A stretch of 6,140 nt of DNA, from positions 1 to 6,140 of the forward strand of contig DAOUHB010000134.1 of assembly GCA_034428935.1 (NCBI GenBank), read 5' to 3'. The stretch is from JAAYZQ01 sp034428935 (GTDB lineage: Bacteria > Chloroflexota > Anaerolineae > JAAYZQ01). The position numbers and the translations under genes were made by a program. The notes beneath the pieces were generated by a model that was given only the letters and a program-made list of their open reading frames with translations, did no database searches and was not told where the DNA came from. This document shows, piece by piece, positions 1-4,720 of this stretch (positions are counted from its first letter, which is position 1; every line of letters begins with the position of its first letter).

Positions 1-88
1 GCTGCTCCTGGGCAGCCGCCGGCACGCCCAGGAGGACCATCAGCCCTACCAGAACGGGCAGCATCACGCCGCTCACGCGGTTTGTCAC
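1..88 (-). CDS. N-terminus of a secreted protein (partial, runs off window)
   Basis: Only the first 29 codons are inside the window, reading leftwards from a GTG start at 88. The translation begins MTNRVSGVMLPVLVGL, continues with a hydrophobic stretch of about 16 residues, and ends PAAAQEQ. This is a classic Sec signal peptide with a short Arg-containing n-region and a likely signal peptidase I site after Ala-Ala-Ala (about residue 26). There is no lipobox cysteine, so the mature protein is probably released or anchored elsewhere. The GTG start is preferred because a GAGGGTG-like ribosome site lies about five bases upstream; an in-frame ATG at residue 9 is a weaker alternative. A possible promoter lies at 130-158. 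The mature domain is outside the window, so no function can be given. Confidence 0.72.
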   Translation of the reverse strand, partial: MTNRVSGVMLPVLVGLMVLLGVPAAAQEQ

Positions 89-129
89 GGTTCACCCTCG
101 ACCCAGCGTAACCCCTTGGGTAGGGCCCG

Positions 130-158
130 AGTGTACAACAAGACGGTTGGTTTGTCCA
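130..158 (-). promoter_or_regulatory. Possible promoter for the signal-peptide gene
   Basis: On the minus strand TGGACA (153-158, five of six to TTGACA) is separated by 17 bases from TACACT (130-135, four of six to TATAAT). Transcription would start near 123 and give a leader of about 35 nt before the GTG at 88. The spacing is ideal but the -10 is weak, so this is moderate evidence. Confidence 0.4.
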
Positions 159-224
159 GGCAACGGATGCTTCGGTCGGTTCGGGGCCTCCGTCTGTCCA
201 GGTCGCGTTTCTCTTCCCCACCAC

Positions 225-283
225 TGCTCGTGGCGGATTACAATCCGCCACTCCGGGTGCCGGATTGTAATCCGGCGCGAGCA
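225..283. repeat. Inverted-pair palindromic element A
   Basis: Two palindromes share the core CGGATT-(2 nt)-AATCCG. The first (231-250) has 9-bp arms around AC; the second (259-276) has 8-bp arms around GT. The second is the reverse complement of the first. Longer arms, 225-247 and 261-283, match over 21 of 23 positions and enclose a 13-nt spacer. This is a REPIN-like layout: two oppositely oriented palindromes in a small intergenic element. It lies in the gene-free stretch 89-532 and overlaps no convincing gene. Confidence 0.75.
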
Positions 284-333
284 CATGCGGGGACGCTGGG
301 TCGCCAGATCGGGACCAGAACCGCCGTTGCCCC

Positions 334-407
334 CCCCCTCGCTCGGTCTGGATCGCCAGATCCAGGCAGAAGACGCCAGATCTGGCGATCTGGCGGGAGC
401 GAGTGGG
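334..407. repeat. Inverted-repeat element B (GATCGCCAGATC family)
   Basis: The outer arms 334-344 and 397-407 match over 10 of 11 positions. Inside, GATCGCCAGATC (351-362) has an exact inverted copy at 379-390, and CGCCAGATCTGGCG at 374-387 is a perfect 14-bp palindrome. A further copy of TCGCCAGATC lies outside at 301-310. The element is nested, so alternative folds are possible. An eight-C run (331-338) forms its left edge. It sits only about 50 bp from element A. Confidence 0.68.
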
Positions 408-532
408 CCAAATAAGTTGCATTTGGAGTTGCTGCAATAGTAGTGGCCGATCTTTCGCCGGTCCTCGGGAATAATAGACGCGGAGCAGCCCATTGCCCGG
501 GAGTTCACGACCACGTTGTAGGAGGCCATGGG

Positions 533-877
533 GTGAGATTGGAGGAGGATGGCTTCCTCGTCATGGACCTCGTGGCAGAGCGCGAGGTCGAGATCCTGAG
601 CGAGGAAAGCTACGACATCCACGTGATTTCGCTTCCACTGTCGGCTTTGGAATCTTCGGACCTCGGGGTGTCGAGCGCTCAACTCGACCGATGGAAGGCT
701 GGCAGCGATCCGGATCCAGAGGGCGAAGAATGGGACGCCCTGCTCGCAAGGCCCGATGCCCAGCATTTGTTGACCGACATGGCCCGCGAGGCGCACGAGA
801 ACTATGCTGCCGGCCGGACCACAGGCCCGGCCGCCGTGGATGGCGGACAACTAGCAGCAGAACGAGGCCCCGGCTAA
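533..877 (+). CDS. Small acidic protein of unknown function
   Basis: This 114-residue product is not recognised. The GTG at 533 is chosen because AGGAGG (520-525) lies 7 bases upstream; the same frame is open back to a GTG at 443, but those residues are less protein-like. The N-terminal part (VRLEEDGFLVMDLVAEREVE) is acidic and mixed alpha/beta in character. The middle has a W-rich acidic stretch (DRWKAG, EEWDALLA), and the later part contains MAREAHENYAAGRT. That type of ending (helix then Tyr-x-x-Gly-Arg-Thr) is seen in some small antitoxins, but there is no toxin gene beside it, so this is a weak resemblance. The gene is monocistronic, convergent with the lipoprotein gene, and ends before a strong hairpin. 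A degraded gene or spurious reading frame cannot be excluded. Confidence 0.5.
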   Translation: MRLEEDGFLVMDLVAEREVEILSEESYDIHVISLPLSALESSDLGVSSAQLDRWKAGSDPDPEGEEWDALLARPDAQHLLTDMAREAHENYAAGRTTGPAAVDGGQLAAERGPG

Positions 878-928
878 ACAGCGGCGCGTTGCAGAAAGAA
901 TCGCATACCAGGCCGAACAGGATCAGTT

Positions 929-955
929 AGAGCTGGGCACCAGGTGCCCAGCTCT
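929..955. terminator. Probable bidirectional terminator hairpin
   Basis: AGAGCTGGGCACC (929-941) and GGTGCCCAGCTCT (943-955) are exact reverse complements with one base between them, so about 12 pairs can form over a three-base loop. It lies between the convergent ends at 877 and 1016 and could serve both. A clear T-run is missing on either side (the plus side continues TCGCGTT), so termination efficiency is uncertain. A weaker nested structure, GGACCT/AGGTCC (967-972/999-1004) enclosing CTGC-TTTT-GCAG (973-984), follows the minus-strand stop codon more closely. Confidence 0.65.
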
Positions 956-1015
956 TCGCGTTACAAGGACCTCTGCTTTTGCAGGCAGGCGATCATCCAG
1001 GTCCCAAACTGCGAC

Positions 1016-1780
1016 CTAGTTCTGCCTGAACGTAATGCGCACTACTTGGATCCCGTTGCTGGTTGAGTCACAGGGCTCGGCGACTGTTTGGACCGTCATC
1101 GTGTTCGAGATGCAGTCCCAGCTGTTCTGTTCTGCCACTACACAAGCATACCAGGTGGCAGCTCGTGGACCATCGGCCAGGTAAGCGTCCCAGTTCTTCT
1201 CGTCGCCCACGTATGACTGTCCCTTGTCCTCAGTCCAGGAGGATAGCGCCCAAGCACCGTTCCATCCGTCTGTCCAGTAATGGATCCAGACGTTGCCGGC
1301 CAATCCACCGTTTCGGTCCAGCGTGTGACCAAACAGACCGGTGAAAGCACAGTTGGGGAATGTAGCTGTGACTTCTCCCCTCCAGGCGAACTGTGGCGCC
1401 GGCGTATTCGTCGGCGGGGCGGGGGTGGCCGTGGCCGGCACCCGGGTAGGCGGCCGGCGGGTAGCCGTCGGCGGCGCCGTGGTGTTGGTCGGCACCGGCG
1501 TCTCCGTGGGCTCTTCCGTCGGCGTGGCTGTCAGAACGATGGGCGTATTGGTCGCCTCGGGCGTGGGCGTGAACGTGGCGGTCGGAGTCGGCGTATCGGT
1601 GGGAATGGGTGTGTCCGTCGGCGTCGGCGTTATGGTAAAGGTTGGTTTGGGTGTCTTGGTCGGGGTGGCCGTGGGGTCGTTTCGGGAAATGAGCCCTCCC
1701 GTGGTCGAGCAGGCCAATAGCCCCAGGATGACGGTTATCGCCAACGCCAGGATAACCATGCGATTCCTCATACTCTTCAT
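1016..1780 (-). CDS. Lipoprotein with Thr/Pro linker and four-Cys C-terminal domain
   Basis: The 254-residue product starts with MKSMRNR, a hydrophobic segment and the lipobox LLAC, so Cys24 should be lipidated and the protein anchored outside the membrane. Residues 35-129 form a Thr/Pro-rich spacer (TPTPTDTP-like units), probably extended and possibly glycosylated. Residues 130-254 are a compact domain beginning FAWRGEV, with NCAFTGLFGHTLDRNGG, an aromatic cluster (WIHYWTDGWNGAW), YACVV and WDCIS. It has four cysteines (144, 212, 223, 237), compatible with two disulfides. Such spacer lipoproteins are typical of Chloroflexota; the C-terminal domain has no function I can name. The ATG at 1780 is supported by GGGAGGAG a few bases upstream; ATG codon 4 is an alternative. 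The gene is transcribed alone, from a promoter at 1902-1929. Confidence 0.9.
   Translation of the reverse strand: MKSMRNRMVILALAITVILGLLACSTTGGLISRNDPTATPTKTPKPTFTITPTPTDTPIPTDTPTPTATFTPTPEATNTPIVLTATPTEEPTETPVPTNTTAPPTATRRPPTRVPATATPAPPTNTPAPQFAWRGEVTATFPNCAFTGLFGHTLDRNGGLAGNVWIHYWTDGWNGAWALSSWTEDKGQSYVGDEKNWDAYLADGPRAATWYACVVAEQNSWDCISNTMTVQTVAEPCDSTSNGIQVVRITFRQN
1394..1675 (-). repeat. Low-complexity Thr/Pro codon repeat within lipoprotein gene
   Basis: This stretch encodes residues 36-129, built from irregular TP, PT, TPTP and TDTP units. The plus strand shows recurring GTCGGCGT/GTGTCGG words. Codons vary between units, so it is a degenerate repeat, yet slippage could change its length between strains. 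It also creates long false reading frames on the opposite strand. Confidence 0.75.
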
Positions 1781-1821
1781 TACTCCTCCCCATTGATTTC
1801 ACCCGGCGGCCCGACATAGAG

Positions 1822-1853
1822 TTGCGCTGAGGGCCGCTGCGTCCTCAGCGCAA
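1822..1853 (-). promoter_or_regulatory. Stable hairpin in the 5' leader of the lipoprotein mRNA
   Basis: TTGCGCTGAGG (1822-1832) and CCTCAGCGCAA (1843-1853) are exact reverse complements, 11 bp, around a 10-nt loop. The hairpin lies inside the roughly 115-nt leader predicted from the promoter, about 40 nt before the start codon. A second dyad, GATACA-GT-TGTATC (1855-1868), lies next to it, nearer the promoter. The structure could stabilise the mRNA, act as an attenuator, or bind a regulator. No known riboswitch class is recognised. Confidence 0.5.
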
Positions 1854-1901
1854 GGATACAGTTGTATCGCCCCACCGGGTGCGGCGGGCAGAACGCGGCC
1901 C

Positions 1902-1929
1902 ATTATACCACAGTCTGGGGGAAAGACAA
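1902..1929 (-). promoter_or_regulatory. Promoter for the Thr/Pro lipoprotein gene
   Basis: On the minus strand a perfect TATAAT (1902-1907) is preceded by TGG, an extended -10 element. TTGTCT (1924-1929, four of six) lies 16 bases upstream as a weak -35. Transcription should start near 1895, leaving a leader of about 115 nt. The perfect extended -10 in GC-rich DNA is the main support. Confidence 0.7.
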
Positions 1930-2002
1930 ATTGGGGACGAAAAGCGGGAAATCGAGGTTCCGGTTCGCGGCACGCCCGCGCGACGGGGGGCGGCAACGAG
2001 TT

Positions 2003-2075
2003 GTCAACGAATGAGCAACGAATAAACGAATTCTGGCGTCCCCTCATTCGTTTATTCGTTTCTTGATTCGTTGGC
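2003..2075. repeat. Inverted array of six AACGAAT heptamers (element E)
   Basis: The left half has AACGAAT at 2006, 2017 and 2025; the right half has its reverse complement ATTCGTT at 2046, 2054 and 2066. The inner arms 2017-2031 and 2046-2060 pair perfectly over 15 bp around a 14-nt loop (2032-2045). An outer pair, 2003-2012 with 2066-2075, matches at 9 of 10. A degenerate seventh copy (AACGAGT) begins at 1995. The block is AT-rich against its GC-rich surroundings. It lies 65 bp after the FixH-like stop codon and upstream of the lipoprotein promoter, so it may end the operon transcript, bind a protein, or be a mobile repeat. Confidence 0.75.
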
Positions 2076-2132
2076 AGCACATCGTGCGCAGTCCCCGATC
2101 CACCATTGGCTACTCGTCGGTACGCCCTGTCC

Positions 2133-2146
2133 GACGTAACTACGTC
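2133..2146. repeat. Short dyad overlapping the FixH-like stop codon
   Basis: GACGTA-AC-TACGTC has 6-bp arms around two bases and includes the stop codon (2140-2142 on the minus strand). CGTCGG (2115-2120) and CCGACG (2131-2136) form another 6-bp pair that overlaps it, so the two are mutually exclusive folds. This may be just a local 3'-end structure. Confidence 0.4.
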
Positions 2147-2700
2147 CCGGGGTCTTCCGCCGGCGGGCGGCGGCGCAGGGTGGCCCGCAGCCAGACGAGG
2201 GCGGCGATGACAAAGGGCACCAGGCACGCCACGGTGGTCAGCCAATTGATGCCCGCCGGGGTGACCTCCACGCCAAAGGCGGCTTGCCCCTGGCCGGCGG
2301 GGCCGTCCACGGCCAGCTCGACCTGCCACGTGCCCGTGGCGTCAAAGGGGACCTCGACCACGAAACGCTCGCCATAGCGCGTGTCGTCCCGCGCGCCCTC
2401 GTAAGCAGCCGCGGGCAGGTGCCCGTCGTCGGGCCAGGTGCGGAGGCTAAGCTGCGTGCCCGCCGGTACGGGCCCGCCGTCGGCCAGGGCCACCTGGACG
2501 TAAAAGGTGCCCTCGCCCACGTCGGGGTCGGCCAGCGCCGACACCAGGTAGGGGCCGGCGGGCTCTTCCAGGAGAACGGGATAGGGCGCCCCGGTGTGCG
2601 CCAGGGCAGCCCCCGGCCAGGCCAACAGGGCCAGGAGCAGGAGGGCCGCCATCGCCCCGATCCTCGCGCCTCCCCCCATCCTTCCCCTTCTCAGTCCCAT
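2140..2700 (-). CDS. FixH-like exported protein with C-terminal membrane anchor
   Basis: The 186-residue product has a long signal peptide (residues 1-34, MGLRRGR followed by MAALLLLALLAWPG and an ALA cleavage site), so the mature chain would begin His-Thr-Gly. Residues 35-150 form one beta-rich domain (GPYLVSALADPDVGEGTFYVQVAL, then YGERFVVEVPFDATGTWQVELAV, written here in parts) like the Ig-type fold of FixH proteins. Residues 152-173 are a single membrane helix followed by a basic tail (RATLRRR), predicting an outward-facing domain anchored at its C-terminus. The gene follows the polyferredoxin gene by 46 bases in the same direction, as fixH follows fixG. That supports a role in assembling or supplying electrons or copper to a respiratory enzyme, but this is inference. 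ATG 2700 is chosen for GAGGAG seven bases upstream; ATG 2679 is a weaker alternative. Confidence 0.8.
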   Translation of the reverse strand: MGLRRGRMGGGARIGAMAALLLLALLAWPGAALAHTGAPYPVLLEEPAGPYLVSALADPDVGEGTFYVQVALADGGPVPAGTQLSLRTWPDDGHLPAAAYEGARDDTRYGERFVVEVPFDATGTWQVELAVDGPAGQGQAAFGVEVTPAGINWLTTVACLVPFVIAALVWLRATLRRRPPAEDPGT

Positions 2701-2746
2701 CGAACGACTCCTCGATCTTCCGGCCATGCCTCGCCTGCCCATCCGC

Positions 2747-4258
2747 CTAGCCCACCAGGAACGTGCCCCGCATCTCCATGGGCTGCCCCATGAGCCACAC
2801 GGCGGCGGCGAACAGCAGGGAGAGCAGGACGGCCCAGGGCAGCCAGGCCCGCACCCGCCCCCCGGCGATGCGGTGGGCCGCCAGGAGCGACCCGAACCAG
2901 CCCAGCCCCAGGAAACCGATCTCCAGGGGGTAGAGGAAGGCGGACGGCAACAGCGGGCCGAGGCTCCAGCGAGGCGCGCCCAGCAAGGGCGTCCCGGCCA
3001 GGTCGGCCACAAAGCTTTGCAGCACCGGCACCCAGGTCCAGAAGCCGGTCAGGAAGTGAAAGCTGTAGTGGGCCAGCCACACCCCCAGGCCCAGGGGCAC
3101 CAGGGCATAGGAGAACCGCACGATCCAGGTTCGCAGCCCGCCGCGCGCAAAGCCCCCCTTTGCCCGGCTCCAGCGCAGCGAGAGCCAGCCCGCCGGCAGC
3201 AGGAGCAGGGCCGGCAGGACCACCAGCCCCCCGGAGAAGATCAGGGCCAGCACGGGCAGCTCGCGCGTCGTGTTCAGCACGCCGGCCAGCCAGTCCTCCA
3301 GGGCATAGACCGGCGAGACCATGGCAAAGGCATTCAATAGGGCGCCAAAGGTGAATACCACGGCCAGGACGGCCAGGTCGGCCCGCCGCGAAAAGCGCCC
3401 GATGCCCGACCGGCGCGGATCGTGCCACAGCTCGGCGCCCGGCAGTCGCGGGGCGACGGTCACGTTGTCGTAGGGGCAGGCGCGCACGCAGTCCAGGCAG
3501 AAGGTGCAGTCCATGTTGCCAAACTTGGCCGGTTGGTAGAGCCAGAGCTGGCACCCGGGGAGCGGCGCCGTGCCCGGGGCCGACGCGGCGGCCTCGAGGG
3601 CCGGGTCCCGGGCCGGGGGCGAGCCCCGGATGCAGTCCTTGGTCGGGCATTGGGCACAGGTCTCGTGGCTGCGAATCCTCACCTCCAGGGGAGAGACGAG
3701 GGAGGAGCAAAAGTTGAACTGGCCCAGGGGGCACAGGTACTTGCAAAAGTTCGCGCCGCGGAACAGGCTGTCGGCCACGAGGGCCCCGGCAAAGTAGGCG
3801 ACGATGAGCCACGCCGTCCAGCGGGGAGAGGCCCACAGGTCGAACAGCTCGTAGGCAAAGAGCAGCCCGGCAAAGAGCCCCACGGCCAGCCACTTGTTGC
3901 GCAGGCGCCGGGGCCACAGCCGCGTGGGGCGAAACAGGTGGCGGCCGGCGTTGCGCACCAGCATGAACGGGCAGGCCAGGCAAAAGAGATTGCCGGCCAG
4001 GAGCAGGGCCAGGACGACCAGGCCCCGGTAGTGGACCCACACCCCCACCGTGGCCAGGTTCCTGGGCGCCAACTGGGGGCCGGCCAGCCCGTCGCCCACC
4101 ATGAGCAGCGCGACGAGAAAGAGGGGCACCTGCAGCGCCGTGCGCAGGTGGCGCCAGCGCAAGACGCCCGACAGGCCGGCCGCTCCCGGCGCCAGGCGCG
4201 GGCCCGGCCCCGGGTCACGGTCCGGGCCGCTGGTCTGAAGGCCGATGTCCGTCTTCAT
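2747..4258 (-). CDS. NapH/NosR/FixG-type membrane polyferredoxin with extra C-terminal membrane domain
   Basis: The 503-residue protein should pass electrons between quinol-side and envelope partners. The N-terminal half has about four membrane helices (roughly 43-60, 77-97, 122-140, 147-165). FCLACP (Cys93, Cys96) follows helix 2 and FCKYLCP (Cys172, Cys176) follows helix 4, the arrangement of NapH and NosR, although the first motif is CxxCP where CxxxCP is usual. A ferredoxin-like region follows: Cys201-x2-Cys204-x4-Cys209 with Cys236, then Cys251-x2-Cys254-x2-Cys257-x3-Cys261-Pro, enough for two [4Fe-4S] clusters. Residues 290-503 add about five further helices, with His397 and His401 (AHYSFHF) and an ending PMEMRGTF. 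FixG has a soluble C-terminal domain instead, so this is a variant. The ATG at 4258 fits the promoter; the frame is open to 4381, but that extension crosses the promoter and a repeat. It probably forms an operon with the FixH-like gene. Confidence 0.87.
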   Translation of the reverse strand: MKTDIGLQTSGPDRDPGPGPRLAPGAAGLSGVLRWRHLRTALQVPLFLVALLMVGDGLAGPQLAPRNLATVGVWVHYRGLVVLALLLAGNLFCLACPFMLVRNAGRHLFRPTRLWPRRLRNKWLAVGLFAGLLFAYELFDLWASPRWTAWLIVAYFAGALVADSLFRGANFCKYLCPLGQFNFCSSLVSPLEVRIRSHETCAQCPTKDCIRGSPPARDPALEAAASAPGTAPLPGCQLWLYQPAKFGNMDCTFCLDCVRACPYDNVTVAPRLPGAELWHDPRRSGIGRFSRRADLAVLAVVFTFGALLNAFAMVSPVYALEDWLAGVLNTTRELPVLALIFSGGLVVLPALLLLPAGWLSLRWSRAKGGFARGGLRTWIVRFSYALVPLGLGVWLAHYSFHFLTGFWTWVPVLQSFVADLAGTPLLGAPRWSLGPLLPSAFLYPLEIGFLGLGWFGSLLAAHRIAGGRVRAWLPWAVLLSLLFAAAVWLMGQPMEMRGTFLVG

Positions 4259-4264
4259 GGGGCC

Positions 4265-4293
4265 ATTATACTCCCATCCGGCAGGCGTGTCGA
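4265..4293 (-). promoter_or_regulatory. Strong promoter for the polyferredoxin operon, predicting a leaderless mRNA
   Basis: On the minus strand TCGACA (4288-4293, five of six to TTGACA) is exactly 17 bases from a perfect TATAAT (4265-4270). The last T of the -10 is followed by GGCCCC and then the ATG at 4258, so the expected transcription start is the A of the start codon or within a base or two of it. No Shine-Dalgarno sequence lies at usable distance. The promoter and the start codon choice support each other. Confidence 0.8.
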
Positions 4294-4341
4294 GTGGGCG
4301 CCCGGTTCGGTGCAGGGTCGCTGCCAGGTCGGTCCTGTTGC

Positions 4342-4414
4342 CTGGGATCGCCGAGCGCCGGCTCGGCGTTTCTCCCCACACGCAACCTGCCGAGCTGGCG
4401 CTCGGCGCTCCCAG
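4342..4414. repeat. Inverted-pair palindromic element C (GCCGAGC family)
   Basis: Hairpin 1 (4349-4368) is CGCCGAGC-GCCG-GCTCGGCG, 8 bp. Hairpin 2 (4389-4406) is GCCGAGC-TGGC-GCTCGGC, 7 bp. They are separated by a pyrimidine-rich 20-nt spacer (4369-4388). The outer arms 4342-4356 and 4400-4414 match at 14 of 15, so the whole 73-bp unit is itself an inverted repeat and can fold as two hairpins or as one long stem. It lies between two divergent promoters (4265-4293 and 4568-4596). An 11-bp direct repeat, CGGTTCGGTGC, occurs at 4303-4313 and 4445-4455 on either side of it. Confidence 0.75.
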
Positions 4415-4437
4415 CAGTAGTCAAGAGCCCACGCAAC

Positions 4438-4449
4438 AACCGTACGGTT
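4438..4449. promoter_or_regulatory. Perfect 12-bp palindrome in a divergent promoter region
   Basis: AACCGTACGGTT is a perfect dyad between the divergent polyferredoxin and thioredoxin-fold genes, and partly overlaps one copy of the 11-bp direct repeat. It could be a regulator site, but it is 119 bp upstream of one -35 and 145 bp upstream of the other, so a role is unproven. Confidence 0.3.
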
Positions 4450-4567
4450 CGGTGCTTCCGTCGCCCGGCCCTCCCGCAAAGTCATGGCTGCGCATCTACC
4501 CTATGTAGCCCCCGCACATGGGTCATAAACAACTTCCATAACACTCACCGGCCGCTCCGGCCGGCCC

Positions 4568-4596
4568 TTGACAGCCGGAAACCGCCATGCTACAAT
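4568..4596 (+). promoter_or_regulatory. Near-consensus promoter for the peroxiredoxin-like gene, overlapped by dyads
   Basis: A perfect TTGACA (4568-4573) is 17 bases from TACAAT (4591-4596, five of six), and TGC before the -10 makes it an extended -10 as well. Transcription should start near 4603, giving a leader of about 118 nt. CCGCCAT (4582-4588) and ATGGCGG (4595-4601) form an inverted repeat across the -10. GCAGAG-T-CTCTGC (4601-4613) forms a second one at the start site. Both are in classical repressor positions. A GC-rich hairpin (4548-4564) lies just upstream of the -35. Confidence 0.8.
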
Positions 4597-4720
4597 GGCG
4601 GCAGAGTCTCTGCCTTGACTCGACAGGACGACCATCGCCGGCGCCCGACCCCTCGACCATCGCCGTCCAGCAGCGCACCTGCTCGACGTGCGGGGCGCCG
4701 GTTTCCGGAGGAATGCACGC

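Noticed and set aside
331..338. Eight-C tract as a phase-variable switch
   Set aside because: It is not inside a credible gene or between promoter elements; an edge of a repeat explains it.
443..532. N-terminal extension of the small plus-strand gene from a GTG at 443
   Set aside because: The added residues are not protein-like and lack a ribosome site, whereas the GTG at 533 has AGGAGG at ideal distance.
92..850. A 252-codon open frame on the minus strand
   Set aside because: It crosses repeat elements A and B, has no ribosome site, and lies opposite a more protein-like plus-strand frame.
1341..1796. A Gly/Val-rich plus-strand frame of 151 codons
   Set aside because: It is the antisense of the Thr/Pro-rich lipoprotein linker; the low complexity alone keeps it open.
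1799..2329. A 176-codon minus-strand frame
   Set aside because: It runs through the promoter and the heptamer array and overlaps the FixH-like gene in another frame.
2701..3012. Upstream extension of the FixH-like gene
   Set aside because: It overlaps the end of the polyferredoxin gene out of frame, reads as low-complexity Trp/Gly/Pro/Cys sequence, and would bury the signal peptide.
4259..4381. A 41-codon N-terminal extension of the polyferredoxin gene
   Set aside because: It would translate the promoter and part of repeat element C, and has no family-like sequence.
3422..4420. A 332-codon plus-strand frame
   Set aside because: It is antisense to the polyferredoxin gene, with Gln/Gly/Arg-rich composition caused by high GC.
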